Source: Deltaproteobacteria bacterium
GTDB taxonomy: Bacteria; SZUA-79; Acidulodesulfobacterales; Acidulodesulfobacteraceae
Assembly: GCA_023489335.1 (NCBI GenBank)
Contig: JAMDCP010000017.1
Span: forward strand, 54,171-118,170
Length of the DNA stretch: 64,000 nucleotides
Direction of reading: 5' to 3'
Below the pieces are notes generated by a model. It made no database searches. It was not told the origin of the DNA and saw only the letters and a list, made by a program, of their open reading frames with translations. Below are positions 52,801 through 61,887 of the stretch, piece after piece; within the stretch, counting starts at the first letter, position 1, and each line of letters begins with the position of its first letter. Both the position numbers and the translations under genes were made by a program.

Positions 52801-53883
52801 ATGTTTATAAAATCCAAAAGAACGGTTGCGGTGGCGATGTCGGGAGGCGTTGACAGTTCCGTCAGCGCAGTGATACTTAAAGAAAGAGGGTATAGGGTTA
52901 TAGGGGTTTCAATGCATCTATTGAGCGCCGGACCTTCCTCCGCTAAAACATGCTGCAGTATAAACGATATTCTTGATGCCAAAAAGGTGTGCGTCAGGCT
53001 CGGCATACCTCATTTTGTCATAAATCTTGAAGAAGAGTTTAAAACTTTCGTTACCGACCCTTTCGTTTCCGAATATATTAACGGGAGAACCCCGAATCCC
53101 TGCATTTTATGCAACCGTATTCTAAAATTCGATATTTTATTAAAAAGGGTTAAGGAATTAGGCGCGGAATTTTTAGCAACGGGACATTACGCGCGGATAA
53201 CAAAAAATAAAAGCGGAAAATACTTTCTTTTAAAGTCAAAAGATATTCTTAAGGACCAGTCTTATGTTCTTTATAATTTAACGCAAGGCAGCCTTCGAGA
53301 CATTGTTTTTCCCGTAGGCAACTTTGACAAGGAATATACAAGAAAAATCGCTCTGGAAGCAGGCTTTAGCCAAATATCGAACAAAAAAGACAGTGTGGAT
53401 TTATGTTTTATTTCCGGGGGAAATTATGCCGGATTCATCGAAAAGCAGATAAAATTTTCCGAAAATAAAGGATTTATAAAAAATTTAACCGGCGATATTT
53501 TAGGCGAACACAACGGCATTTTTAACTATACGGTAGGGCAAAGAAAGGGGCTTGGCTTACCTTCAAAATCGCCCTTTTATGTCATAAAAATCTCTGCGGA
53601 TACCAATGAGATAATTGTCGGAAACTTAGAAAATTGCTATAATAGCGAATTATATATAAAAGATTTTAATTTTATTAACCCTCATGGCATTAGCGAGCTT
53701 AATAAAATGGATTTAACCGCTAAGATAAGATATTCTTCGCCAAATTATAAATGCAAAGCCTTTGTTTTAGAAAATGATGCGGTTAAGGTATTATTCGACG
53801 AACCGGTTAAATTTATAACTCCGGGACAATCCGCAGTTTTATATTCGGGGCTTAAGGTTGTCGGCGGCGGAATAATATCGTAA
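52801..53883 (+). CDS. mnmA: tRNA-specific 2-thiouridylase MnmA
   Basis: Thiolates U34 of tRNA-Lys, -Glu and -Gln with sulfur from a desulfurase. The PP-loop VAVAMSGGVDSSVSA, catalytic cysteines in NPCILCN and in SVDLCFISGG, and the downstream GQRKGLGLPSKSPFYVIKI region are present. 360 residues. It follows iscS, its likely sulfur donor. Confidence 0.94.
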   Translation: MFIKSKRTVAVAMSGGVDSSVSAVILKERGYRVIGVSMHLLSAGPSSAKTCCSINDILDAKKVCVRLGIPHFVINLEEEFKTFVTDPFVSEYINGRTPNPCILCNRILKFDILLKRVKELGAEFLATGHYARITKNKSGKYFLLKSKDILKDQSYVLYNLTQGSLRDIVFPVGNFDKEYTRKIALEAGFSQISNKKDSVDLCFISGGNYAGFIEKQIKFSENKGFIKNLTGDILGEHNGIFNYTVGQRKGLGLPSKSPFYVIKISADTNEIIVGNLENCYNSELYIKDFNFINPHGISELNKMDLTAKIRYSSPNYKCKAFVLENDAVKVLFDEPVKFITPGQSAVLYSGLKVVGGGIIS

Positions 53884-53908
53884 ATAGTTTTATTAAATAC
53901 GGAAAAAA

Positions 53909-55312
53909 ATGGAAACTGATAACATAACTGACATAAAAGACGGAGTACTCGAAGCATTAAATTTAAATCTCGACGACCTTAAGGATATTAAAGACGGGAA
54001 CGGCACGGTCAATTGCGCTTTTATCTCCTCGGGCTGCAAACTTAACCAGTTTGAATCGTCGCAATTCGAGGAAGTGTTCAAACAATTAAACATAAATATC
54101 GTTGAACCGGATTTAACCGCTCAAAATATAAATTTAAACCTTAAACCAGAGCCAAAAAATATTCAACTGTTTTTCTTAAATACCTGTTCCGTAACCGAAA
54201 AGGCCGATACTTATACAAATAAAATCATACGAAAGATTAGAAGAAATTATCCCGAAAGCCGCCTCATATTGACAGGATGTTCGGTAGAGCTTAATAAAAA
54301 AGGTTTCTCAAGGCTTCCAAATATAAAATTAATCGACAATACCTTGAAGGCAAGACTCTTAAAAACCGCTTCGGAAACGCTCCCCGGTACTATATTAAAT
54401 CAAAAGAGGGTAAGGCCCTACCTAAAAATACAGGAGGGGTGCGAGACGGAATGTTCATTTTGTATTATACCGAAAGCAAGGCCTATAAAATGGTCTTTAG
54501 ACATTAAAGCCGTATTAAACTCCCTTAAGGAATTTGACGCCCTTGGCTATAAAGAGGTTATACTTACAGGCGTGAATATCGGTTCTTACGAAAGCAAAAC
54601 CGGCACGGCTCAAAAAAATGGAAAAGGACAGGGATTGAAGGAATTATTAAACAGGATCGAGGAATTAAATATCCCGATAAAAATTAGAATAAGCTCAATC
54701 GACCCGGTTTATGTCGACGACGAACTAATCGAAATTTTTGCGAATAGCAAGAAAATACAAAATCATTTTCATATTCCCCTGCAAAGCGCCTCAAACAAAA
54801 TACTTGCGCTTATGAACAGGCATTATAATTTTGAGGATTATATGAAAATTGCCGAAAAATTGACGGATAAAATCAAAGATGTAGCGCTCGGCACCGACAT
54901 TATAAGCGGATTTCCAGGCGAAACGGAAGAAGATTTTTTAGATACCGTTGGCAACCTTAATAGATTAAAGGTATCTTACATTCACGCTTTTTCATACTCG
55001 GATAGGCCAGGCGCCAGAGCTTATTTAATGAAGCCAAAGATTGACGGCCGGATTATAAAACAGAGAACTAACAAAATTATAGAAATTTCCTTGCAAAAGA
55101 AAATAGATTTCCGCCTTAAATTTAAAAATAATTCATTGGAATTTTTAAGCCTTCCGGGCAATAAGGCCGTAAGTTCAAATTATATAAAGGCAAAGCTGTC
55201 CCAAAATAATTTAACGATACCTCCCGGGTTTAGGTTTAAAGGTAAAATTATAGAAGCCGAAGATTTATACGCCGGAGATGAAGCGTTAATCGCATTTGAG
55301 GATTTTATTTAA
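53909..55312 (+). CDS. mtaB: tRNA (t6A37) methylthiotransferase MtaB-like
   Basis: Radical-SAM methylthiotransferase that would convert t6A37 to ms2t6A37. The MTTase domain has CAFISSGCKLNQFESSQFEE, NTCSVTEKAD and LTGCSVEL, the radical-SAM site is CETECSFC in EGCETECSFCIIPKARP, and a TRAM-like end follows. The GCKLNQ/E signature separates it from RimO and MiaB. An N-terminal extension of about 45 residues precedes the domain. Confidence 0.87.
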   Translation: METDNITDIKDGVLEALNLNLDDLKDIKDGNGTVNCAFISSGCKLNQFESSQFEEVFKQLNINIVEPDLTAQNINLNLKPEPKNIQLFFLNTCSVTEKADTYTNKIIRKIRRNYPESRLILTGCSVELNKKGFSRLPNIKLIDNTLKARLLKTASETLPGTILNQKRVRPYLKIQEGCETECSFCIIPKARPIKWSLDIKAVLNSLKEFDALGYKEVILTGVNIGSYESKTGTAQKNGKGQGLKELLNRIEELNIPIKIRISSIDPVYVDDELIEIFANSKKIQNHFHIPLQSASNKILALMNRHYNFEDYMKIAEKLTDKIKDVALGTDIISGFPGETEEDFLDTVGNLNRLKVSYIHAFSYSDRPGARAYLMKPKIDGRIIKQRTNKIIEISLQKKIDFRLKFKNNSLEFLSLPGNKAVSSNYIKAKLSQNNLTIPPGFRFKGKIIEAEDLYAGDEALIAFEDFI

Positions 55313-55333
55313 AATATATACCTACAATACAAT

Positions 55334-56011
55334 ATGGATTTTGAAGAAATTGAAAAGAGAATCGGCTATTACTTTAATGATAAAAATCTCATCACGCTAG
55401 CACTAACCCATAAATCTTACCATTGCGAATATAATTACGAAAGGCTCGAGTTTCTGGGGGACGCCGTTATAGGCGCAATTGTCTCCGAATATCTTTATCT
55501 TAATTTTGAAGATTTATCGGAGGGCGAGCTTTCGAGAAGGCGTTCTATAATAGTCAGCCTTGAGAAATTATATAATATTGCCAATAATTTAAATATTCCG
55601 GAATTTATATTAATGGAAAATATCGGGGAACAAAAAAATAGAAGGATTATCGGCAATGTTTACGAAGCTGTAATAGGAGCGATATTTTTGGACTCATCTT
55701 ATAATAAGGCAAAAGAGGTATTTTTAGAACATTTATCCCGGTTAATACCAAAAGTAAACGAAGAAATTTTTAAAAATAAGGACTTTAAAACAATATTACA
55801 GGAACTTGTTCAAAAACAATACAATACCGTGCCAAAATATTATACAATAAAAAAAGAGGGTCCGGACCACCGCGCCATTTTTACGATATGCGTTAACATA
55901 AATAATCAAATATTAGGATACGGAAGCGGCTTATCCAAAAAATTTGCCGAACAAATTGCCGCATCCGAGGCTTTAAAAACTTTACAGACTAAAGCTTATG
56001 ATAAAAAATAA
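55334..56011 (+). CDS. rnc: Ribonuclease III
   Basis: Double-strand RNA endonuclease, 225 residues. ERLEFLGDAVIGAIVSEYL is the catalytic signature with the metal-binding acidic residues. NVYEAVIGAIFLDSSY holds the second acidic pair, and a dsRNA-binding domain follows (FKTILQELVQKQYNTVPKYY). Its end overlaps the der start by 14 bases. Confidence 0.95.
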   Translation: MDFEEIEKRIGYYFNDKNLITLALTHKSYHCEYNYERLEFLGDAVIGAIVSEYLYLNFEDLSEGELSRRRSIIVSLEKLYNIANNLNIPEFILMENIGEQKNRRIIGNVYEAVIGAIFLDSSYNKAKEVFLEHLSRLIPKVNEEIFKNKDFKTILQELVQKQYNTVPKYYTIKKEGPDHRAIFTICVNINNQILGYGSGLSKKFAEQIAASEALKTLQTKAYDKK

Positions 56012-57371
56012 CGATTCTTTAGTAATTCTCATTGGAAGACCTAATGCCGGCAAATCCACCATTTTTAATAAAATATTGGGGGGCTCGCATGCGTTAACTT
56101 CAAAGGTTTCAGGCACAACGCTTGATTTAAACATTAAACCCGCTTCATACGACGGGGTTAATTTTTTAATTTCCGATAGCGGCGGGTTCAACCTGCGCCC
56201 TTCTGACGAAACGCCGTTCGAACTTCGCTCATTGGAAAAAAAGATACGGGAGCGCGTTTTTAATTATGCTAAAAAAGCTAAGGTTATCCTTTTTGTCGTG
56301 GATTTTAAAAGCGGAATGATACCAGAGGATAAAGAAATATATCTTTACCTTCTTAAAAATATCGCTCCGCCGCCGGAGGGAAGCGGAGGGATAATCATTC
56401 TTGTAATCAACAAAGTCGATTCTTTAAAAAATGTTGAAAACGCATACGCCGAATTTTCATCCCTCGGCATTAAAAAAGTTATTGCGATAAGCGCCGAGAA
56501 CGGATTTGGCATAGATGACCTTTTAGAGCAAGTTGTTAAAGAGATAAAAGATTCGAATAAACCGTCAGGAGATTTTTACGAAAGCAGCTTAAAGATTGCA
56601 ATCGTCGGCAGACCCAACAGCGGCAAATCAACTTTTATAAATTCAATTATAAAGGAAGATTTGCTGTTTACCGATGAAAAACCCGGCACAACAAGGGATT
56701 CAATCGATACTTACCTTAAATATAAAAATCGGGTAATAACTGTAATCGATACCTCCGGAATAAGAAAAAAATCAAAGTTGGATATTTATTCGGAGGGCTT
56801 TCAAAAACAAAGCTTAAACCAGATAAAAAGGGCGGATGTAATAATTGCCTTTATAGATATTACGGCAGGAATAACGCATGAAGATTTATCTTTGTTAAAA
56901 ATGATAAATTTAGAAAAAAAACCGTTTATAATCGCTTTTACCAAATGGGATTTAAGGGATGAAAATATTCAGGTTTCTGAACTCAAAAAAGATATTAAGT
57001 TATGGTTAAAAGAATTTTCGGAAACGCCCTTTATTTTTATATCTTCTAAAACAAATAAAAACCTTAATAAGCTGATAGATTTATCCGTTGAAATAAATGA
57101 TGCGAAAAAGGTAAAAATCAAAACAAAAGATGTCAATAAATTTATAATAGATTCAAAAAGCGACGAGAAAAGAGGGCGGCTCTTTAAATATATAGCTTAC
57201 GGCGCCCAAAAGGCCGGTGAAAACATCCCTACTTTTATTTTTTTTACAAATAATAAGGGAAAGATATTTGGAATGGAAGATATAAAGCATTTACGAACCA
57301 GCATAAGAGACTACTTTGAGATAAAAACCAATGTCGAAGTTCTCATAGAATATAAAAGATACTCTGCTTGA
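55998..57371 (+). CDS. der: Ribosome-assembly GTPase Der (EngA)
   Basis: Two tandem GTPase domains: GRPNAGKSTIF near residue 12 and GRPNSGKSTFI near 205, each with DxxG (ISDSGGF, VIDTSGI) and NKVD / TKWD motifs, then a KH-like C-terminal domain. 457 residues. Needed for 50S subunit assembly. Confidence 0.95.
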   Translation: MIKNNDSLVILIGRPNAGKSTIFNKILGGSHALTSKVSGTTLDLNIKPASYDGVNFLISDSGGFNLRPSDETPFELRSLEKKIRERVFNYAKKAKVILFVVDFKSGMIPEDKEIYLYLLKNIAPPPEGSGGIIILVINKVDSLKNVENAYAEFSSLGIKKVIAISAENGFGIDDLLEQVVKEIKDSNKPSGDFYESSLKIAIVGRPNSGKSTFINSIIKEDLLFTDEKPGTTRDSIDTYLKYKNRVITVIDTSGIRKKSKLDIYSEGFQKQSLNQIKRADVIIAFIDITAGITHEDLSLLKMINLEKKPFIIAFTKWDLRDENIQVSELKKDIKLWLKEFSETPFIFISSKTNKNLNKLIDLSVEINDAKKVKIKTKDVNKFIIDSKSDEKRGRLFKYIAYGAQKAGENIPTFIFFTNNKGKIFGMEDIKHLRTSIRDYFEIKTNVEVLIEYKRYSA

Positions 57372-57413
57372 TTTCCGCCGTCATTCCACGGAGGAAGCGG
57401 AAATCCGGAAGGG
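57371..57413. repeat. Degenerate REP-like palindrome after der
   Basis: TTTCCGCC-GTCATTCC-ACGGAGG-AAGCGGAAATCC; its complement contains GGATTTCCGCTTCC and GGAATGACGG, a decayed relative of the AATGAC-tailed hairpins at 18400 and 52770. Located between the convergent der and the small sdh-cluster gene; it might aid termination. Confidence 0.4.
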
Positions 57414-57436
57414 TTTTAACCTGACGCAAAAATACT

Positions 57437-57733
57437 CTACTTAATTTTATTGGATAATTCGTCTAATTTGCTTTCTAATTTTTGAATCTTCCTTGTTAAT
57501 TCTTCGATATCGTAAGTTGAGGCAAAATGCATTTCGTCAAGTAAAATGTCAGCTAACTTTTCTTTTATAGACTTAAATATAACGCCGGATTCATATTTTA
57601 CGGTTTCGATAATTTGATCGGCGGCTTCCCTGCTCTCCTCGTCCGATATATCCACATAATCGTCTAATTTTTCCTGTGCTATAATCGAAAGACCTTTAAG
57701 CGCTTTAAGAACTAAATTTATATTGTCCGACAT
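57437..57733 (-). CDS. Small coiled-coil protein, last gene of the sdh run
   Basis: A 98-residue acidic helical protein with a C-terminal heptad coil (DIEELTRKIQKLESKLDELSNKI). A ribosome site (AAGGAAGG) precedes the ATG. It starts 29 bases after sdhE. It resembles phasin-like or granule-associated coils in general appearance only. It has no cysteines, so it is not an SdhF-type iron-sulfur subunit. Function unknown. Confidence 0.65.
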   Translation of the reverse strand: MSDNINLVLKALKGLSIIAQEKLDDYVDISDEESREAADQIIETVKYESGVIFKSIKEKLADILLDEMHFASTYDIEELTRKIQKLESKLDELSNKIK

Positions 57734-57762
57734 CTGAACCTTCCTTTTAAATTAATTTATTA

Positions 57763-58650
57763 TTAAATTTCGTTTTGTCTAATTTTTGCCATTACTGGTC
57801 TAAGCGAAACATTATGCCTCGAAAACCCCATTGAGGCATAATCCCCCCCCAATGCGATCCCTATCAACTGCGGAAGGTGTGCTATCGGCAGCGATAATTT
57901 TTTATTGATGCTTCTTGCCGCAACGGTCTGATATGTATCAAGGCTTAAATGGCATAACGGGCATGGAGTAACCATGACATCCGCCCCCTTCTCCTGCGCT
58001 TCAAAAATGGCGTTTCCGGCTAATGAGGTGGATGTGGCTTCGTTGACGAGTATCGTTTGGAAACCGCAGCATTTTGTTCTTCGGACATAAGATACCGGTT
58101 CTCCGCCCAACGCTTTTATTAATTCTTCGAATCCCTGCGGGTTTTCGACATCGTCAAATTTAACCACGCTCGACGGCCTTAATATATGGCAGCCGTAAAA
58201 TGGGGCGATATTAATCCCTTTTAAACTTTTTACCGCTTTTTTCTTAAGATTATCAAAACCTATGTCGTCCCTTATGGCATACAACAGGTGCTTTATTTTA
58301 ACCTTGCCCGAGTATTTAAGGCCGATTTGCGCAAGATATTCGTTTGTCTTATCTAAAGATTCCCTGTTATTTATAAGCTCCTCGTTAACTTCGCTGAGGG
58401 TTAAAGTGCAGGTATTGCAAATAGTTAATATGTCAAGGCCTTCCTTTTCCGCCAAAGCCAGTGTTCTGCCATTGATAAAAAGCTTCAAATTTTTATCGAA
58501 TCCGTCGATAACGCCGCCGCCGCAACACGAAGCCTCGGGCATAGGAATTAAATCGATATCTAATTTTTTTGCGACAAATTTGGTTGCGTTATCAAGTTCT
58601 TTTCCGCTTTCCTGTGCCACACAACCCGGGTAATAAGCATAACTTATCAT
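57763..58650 (-). CDS. sdhE: Succinate dehydrogenase subunit E-like (CCG domains)
   Basis: A 295-residue HdrB-like subunit: YYPGCVAQES, ASCCGGG and CNTC form the first CCG domain; FYGCHILRPSS, KCCGF and TPCPLCHLSLDT the second. In class-E succinate:quinone reductases this subunit replaces the haem-bearing membrane anchors. It follows sdhB by 60 bases. SdhE here is the class-E subunit, not the unrelated FAD-assembly factor of the same name. Confidence 0.85.
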   Translation of the reverse strand: MISYAYYPGCVAQESGKELDNATKFVAKKLDIDLIPMPEASCCGGGVIDGFDKNLKLFINGRTLALAEKEGLDILTICNTCTLTLSEVNEELINNRESLDKTNEYLAQIGLKYSGKVKIKHLLYAIRDDIGFDNLKKKAVKSLKGINIAPFYGCHILRPSSVVKFDDVENPQGFEELIKALGGEPVSYVRRTKCCGFQTILVNEATSTSLAGNAIFEAQEKGADVMVTPCPLCHLSLDTYQTVAARSINKKLSLPIAHLPQLIGIALGGDYASMGFSRHNVSLRPVMAKIRQNEI

Positions 58651-58710
58651 TTTTCCTCCAGATCTAATTCCTTATATGCAAGCCTTATATCGTCCATATC
58701 TTTAATTAAT

Positions 58711-59643
58711 TTAAGCCTGATGGGGGGGGATTTTTCCTTTAAGTCCGGCGCCGAAAGCCATAGGCAAATCGTTGATAAGCCCTGTTATTCCTCCCGTATC
58801 GAATGCAACCTTAACTTCGTCGAGTCTTCCCGTTTCTCCGATAGATTTAGCTATCGAAATAATGTGTTTTGCGCCGCTCGAAAAATTAATGGAATTTTTT
58901 ATCGCCTTCTCGTGCATTTTAACTATTCCTTTCACCGGCGAAATCCCTTTTGGGCAAAACTCTTCGCATGCCTGGCAATGAACGCAGTCCCACATGCCGT
59001 CGGGTTTTGAACCGTTTACTAAGCGGGAGCCGTTCCTGTCGTTGTCCCTCGGGTCCTCGCTATACCTGTATAGCTTGGCAAGAGCGGCAGGCCCCAAATA
59101 ATTTTTGTTTCCCACGACCCCGCCGCATTCGGAATAACAGCATTCGCACAAAATGCAGTTCGGGGTATCGTTATTTCCCGTTAAATTTTGAAATTCGGAT
59201 TTATAATAAACGGGCTGGATTATCTTTTCGCCTTCCTTCAAGGCGTGAAACTTATAATGTTCTTCGTCATCCCTTTGTCCTAAGAGATATGGCCTGACCT
59301 CTTTGATTTTATCGAAAAAGCTTTCCTGCTCGACTATAAGGTCTCTGACGACGGGCATATTGGCAAGGGGTTCCACATTAATTATGCCGAATTTTGTAAT
59401 TTCCGGGTTTACCTGGGTCTTGCATGCAAGTTTGGAAATGCCGTTTATCTTCATGGCGCACGAACCGCATATAGCGCTTCTGCAAGACCTTCTAAAGCTT
59501 AAAGTCCCGTCAATCTCGGATTTTATTTTCATTAGGGCATTCAAAACGGTCATGCCCGGAAAATCCTGCACCGCGTATTCTTTATAATACGGCTTGTCGT
59601 CAATCTCGGGATTAAATCTATATGCTCTAACCTTGAATTCCAT
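58711..59643 (-). CDS. sdhB: Succinate dehydrogenase/fumarate reductase iron-sulfur subunit
   Basis: A 310-residue subunit. The 2Fe-2S ligands are C54, C59, C62 and C74 (RRSCRSAICGSC). The first 4Fe-4S site has C163, C166, C169 and C173. The third site reads C220-x2-C223-x2-C226-x3-C230P instead of the usual C-x5-C-x3-CP, so the extra C223 should convert the 3Fe-4S centre into a 4Fe-4S centre, as described for class-E enzymes. Confidence 0.93.
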   Translation of the reverse strand: MEFKVRAYRFNPEIDDKPYYKEYAVQDFPGMTVLNALMKIKSEIDGTLSFRRSCRSAICGSCAMKINGISKLACKTQVNPEITKFGIINVEPLANMPVVRDLIVEQESFFDKIKEVRPYLLGQRDDEEHYKFHALKEGEKIIQPVYYKSEFQNLTGNNDTPNCILCECCYSECGGVVGNKNYLGPAALAKLYRYSEDPRDNDRNGSRLVNGSKPDGMWDCVHCQACEEFCPKGISPVKGIVKMHEKAIKNSINFSSGAKHIISIAKSIGETGRLDEVKVAFDTGGITGLINDLPMAFGAGLKGKIPPHQA

Positions 59644-59778
59644 TATATTACCCCTTCATATAACTTGATATTAATTAAAAGTGCCTATATGCTCCCACCC
59701 TAACTATAAAAGCATCGCTTTATCCCATTTGGCGCTCCGCTTTTATATCCCCATAAAGGGGAATGAGTATTTGGTGTA

Positions 59779-61452
59779 TTAATATGTTCTTGGTTGAGGC
59801 TTAAACTTTGTAATAGTAACTTCGGAAAAATCGAATTTTATATTTCCCTGAGCGTCTAAAGTTGCCAGAGTATGTTTAAGCCAATTTTCATCGTCCCTTT
59901 CCGGATAATCGTTTCTATAATGCGCACCTCTCGATTCTTTTCTTAATATGGCGCCGTTTGCGATAACTTCCGCAATCAATAATATGTTGCTAAACTCAAA
60001 AGCCTCGACAATGTCGGTATTAAACAGTTTTGACTTATCGTCCACCCCTATATTTTTGGCGCGTTCTTTAAGCTCTTCAATCTTTTTAACTGCTTTTTTC
60101 ATAGCCTTCTCTTCCCTGAAGACCCCGACATTAGCCCTCATTTCCTCTTGAAGTTCCGCTTTTAACAGCCCATGCCTTTCTTTTCCGTTTGATTTTTTAA
60201 GTTTCTCGAAAATTTCCTCGTCCCTTTTTATAAGCGATTCGTCAAACTTAGTAAATGCGGCGTCTTTTAAATATTCCGCAATATCGACGCCTGCTCTTCT
60301 TCCAAATACAACGGTATCCAATAAAGAATTGCCGCCGAGCCTGTTTGCCCCGTGAACGCTGACGCATGCGGACTCTCCCGCAGAGTAATATCCCTGAATA
60401 ACCGTTCTGCCGTTATTGTCGGTTTTAATGCCGCCCATGGAATAATGCATGCCTGGTCTAATCGGGATCGGCTCGTAAATCGGGTTGACGCCTTCAAAGT
60501 CTATCGAAAGCTGCATTATTTGGGGAAGCCTCTCCATAATCCTTTCTTTTCCAAGGTGGCGGACATCCAATAAAATAGCCCCGTCAACGCCTCTTCCTTC
60601 ATTTATCTCGGTCTGTTCGGCTCTTGCCACCACATCTCTCGGGGCAAGTTCCATTGCCTTAGGCGCATATTTGGACATAAACCTGACGCCCAGTGAATTT
60701 AACAGGTAAGCGCCCTCGCCCCTCGCTCCCTCCGTAACTAATATTCCTGTGCTTTTAAGGGTTGTAGGGTGAAACTGGACAAATTCCATATCCATAAGCG
60801 GAACGCCTGCCTTAATCGAAACGGCCATTCCGTCTCCGGTATTTATAAGAGCGTTTGTGTTGGACGAATAGACCTGCCCGTAACCGCCGGTAGCAAATAA
60901 TACGGCCTTTGCGGCAATGCCTTCAAACTTACCGTTTTTAATGTCATAAGCAACTACGCCGCTAACATGCCCGTTGTCAACGACCAAACTTGTAACAAAA
61001 TATTCGTATAATATTTTTGTTTTATATTTAAGAACATTGTCGAAAAGCCCGTGAAGCATCATATGTCCGACCGCATCGGCATAATAGCATGAACGGGGAA
61101 AACTCTGTCCGCCAAATGGCCTCTGGGCTATCCCTCCAAGGTCGTTTCTATTGAAAACGACGCCCATCCTTTGAAGTTCCAATATATTTGCAGGCGCTTC
61201 GCTTGTTAAAATTTCGATGGCGTCCTGGTCGCCAAGATAGTCGCTTCCTTTAACCGTGTCAAAAAAATGGGATTCCCACGAATCGTTCTCGTCGAAAGCG
61301 GCGTTGACTCCTCCCTGCGCCGCTCCTGAATGAGACCTCGTGGGGTAAACCTTGCTTACTATTATTGCGTCTATTCCTTTTTTTCTAAGCTCGACGCAAG
61401 CCCTGAGTCCGGCAAGTCCAGCCCCTACAATAACTACATCATGTTTTAACAT
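59779..61452 (-). CDS. sdhA: Succinate dehydrogenase/fumarate reductase flavoprotein
   Basis: A 557-residue catalytic subunit. The FAD motif VIVGAGLAGLRACVELR, the histidine loop TRSHSGAAQGGVNAAF for covalent FAD, and the active-site segments QFHPTTLKSTGILVTEGARGEGAYL and RPGMHYSMGGI are present. It leads sdhA-sdhB-sdhE; no membrane-anchor genes sdhC/D exist in the window. The 135-base gap before sdhB holds only a weak hairpin (CCCC-ATAAA-GGGG). Confidence 0.95.
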   Translation of the reverse strand: MLKHDVVIVGAGLAGLRACVELRKKGIDAIIVSKVYPTRSHSGAAQGGVNAAFDENDSWESHFFDTVKGSDYLGDQDAIEILTSEAPANILELQRMGVVFNRNDLGGIAQRPFGGQSFPRSCYYADAVGHMMLHGLFDNVLKYKTKILYEYFVTSLVVDNGHVSGVVAYDIKNGKFEGIAAKAVLFATGGYGQVYSSNTNALINTGDGMAVSIKAGVPLMDMEFVQFHPTTLKSTGILVTEGARGEGAYLLNSLGVRFMSKYAPKAMELAPRDVVARAEQTEINEGRGVDGAILLDVRHLGKERIMERLPQIMQLSIDFEGVNPIYEPIPIRPGMHYSMGGIKTDNNGRTVIQGYYSAGESACVSVHGANRLGGNSLLDTVVFGRRAGVDIAEYLKDAAFTKFDESLIKRDEEIFEKLKKSNGKERHGLLKAELQEEMRANVGVFREEKAMKKAVKKIEELKERAKNIGVDDKSKLFNTDIVEAFEFSNILLIAEVIANGAILRKESRGAHYRNDYPERDDENWLKHTLATLDAQGNIKFDFSEVTITKFKPQPRTY

Positions 61453-61507
61453 TTACCTGCCCCTATTTTTATAATCACTCTAAGATTAAATAGTTTAGTT
61501 CGGTATA

Positions 61508-61530
61508 GTATCGATTTATTAATTCGATAC
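61508..61530 (-). promoter_or_regulatory. Inverted repeat upstream of sdhA
   Basis: GTATCGA-TTTATTAAT-TCGATAC, a perfect 7-bp inverted repeat with a 9-base spacer, 56 bases before the sdhA ATG. A possible operator. The rest of 61453-61718 is A/T-rich with no gene seen. Confidence 0.4.
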
Positions 61531-61718
61531 AGAATAATTTTTCTATTTTATGACGATTTTTAAGATAGTTAAGACAATATGGATAAAATATTATAAATTA
61601 AACTAAGATAATATTGCAATATTTTTTTTCGAACCCTTAAATTGAATAAAGTTTGAAATTTTGATACACTTTATCTGTTTCCTTCTAAATCAAGGGTCTT
61701 CTATAAAAAGGTATCTAT

Positions 61719-61870
61719 AAAAAGGTATCCGATTTATTTTTTAATTCCCCTTTTTCAAAAGGGGTGATATATTCACCTGCACGATTGTCAAGGCATGCCC
61801 TTGATGCAGGTGAATATGCCGCCACAGCTGGACTGACGGGGTATTCGTAGGATAAATCGGATGCTTTTTA
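61719..61870. repeat. Palindromic intergenic element, copy 8 (long, inverted)
   Basis: Ends AAAAAGGTATCCGATTTATTTT and TAAATCGGATGCTTTTTA. In reverse it carries the same cassette as copy 7: ATATTCACCTGC, CAAGGCATGCCCTTG and GCAGGTGAATAT. It lies 17 bases before the chosen start of the peptide-binding protein, and a potential ATG (61861) is inside its end. Confidence 0.85.
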
Positions 61871-61887
61871 GTGATAATAAATCTGCC

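Noticed and set aside
57437..57733. SdhF subunit of the class-E succinate dehydrogenase
   Set aside because: Position fits, but the sequence is a cysteine-free helical coil with no resemblance that I could support.
1913..61870. Interpreting the repeated palindromes as a CRISPR array
   Set aside because: Copies are kilobases apart, with no regular spacing and no cas genes.
61861..61887. Upstream ATG for the peptide-binding protein
   Set aside because: It lies within the end of the palindromic element, and the nine extra residues are not typical of a signal sequence; the ATG at 61888 is preferred, although not proven.
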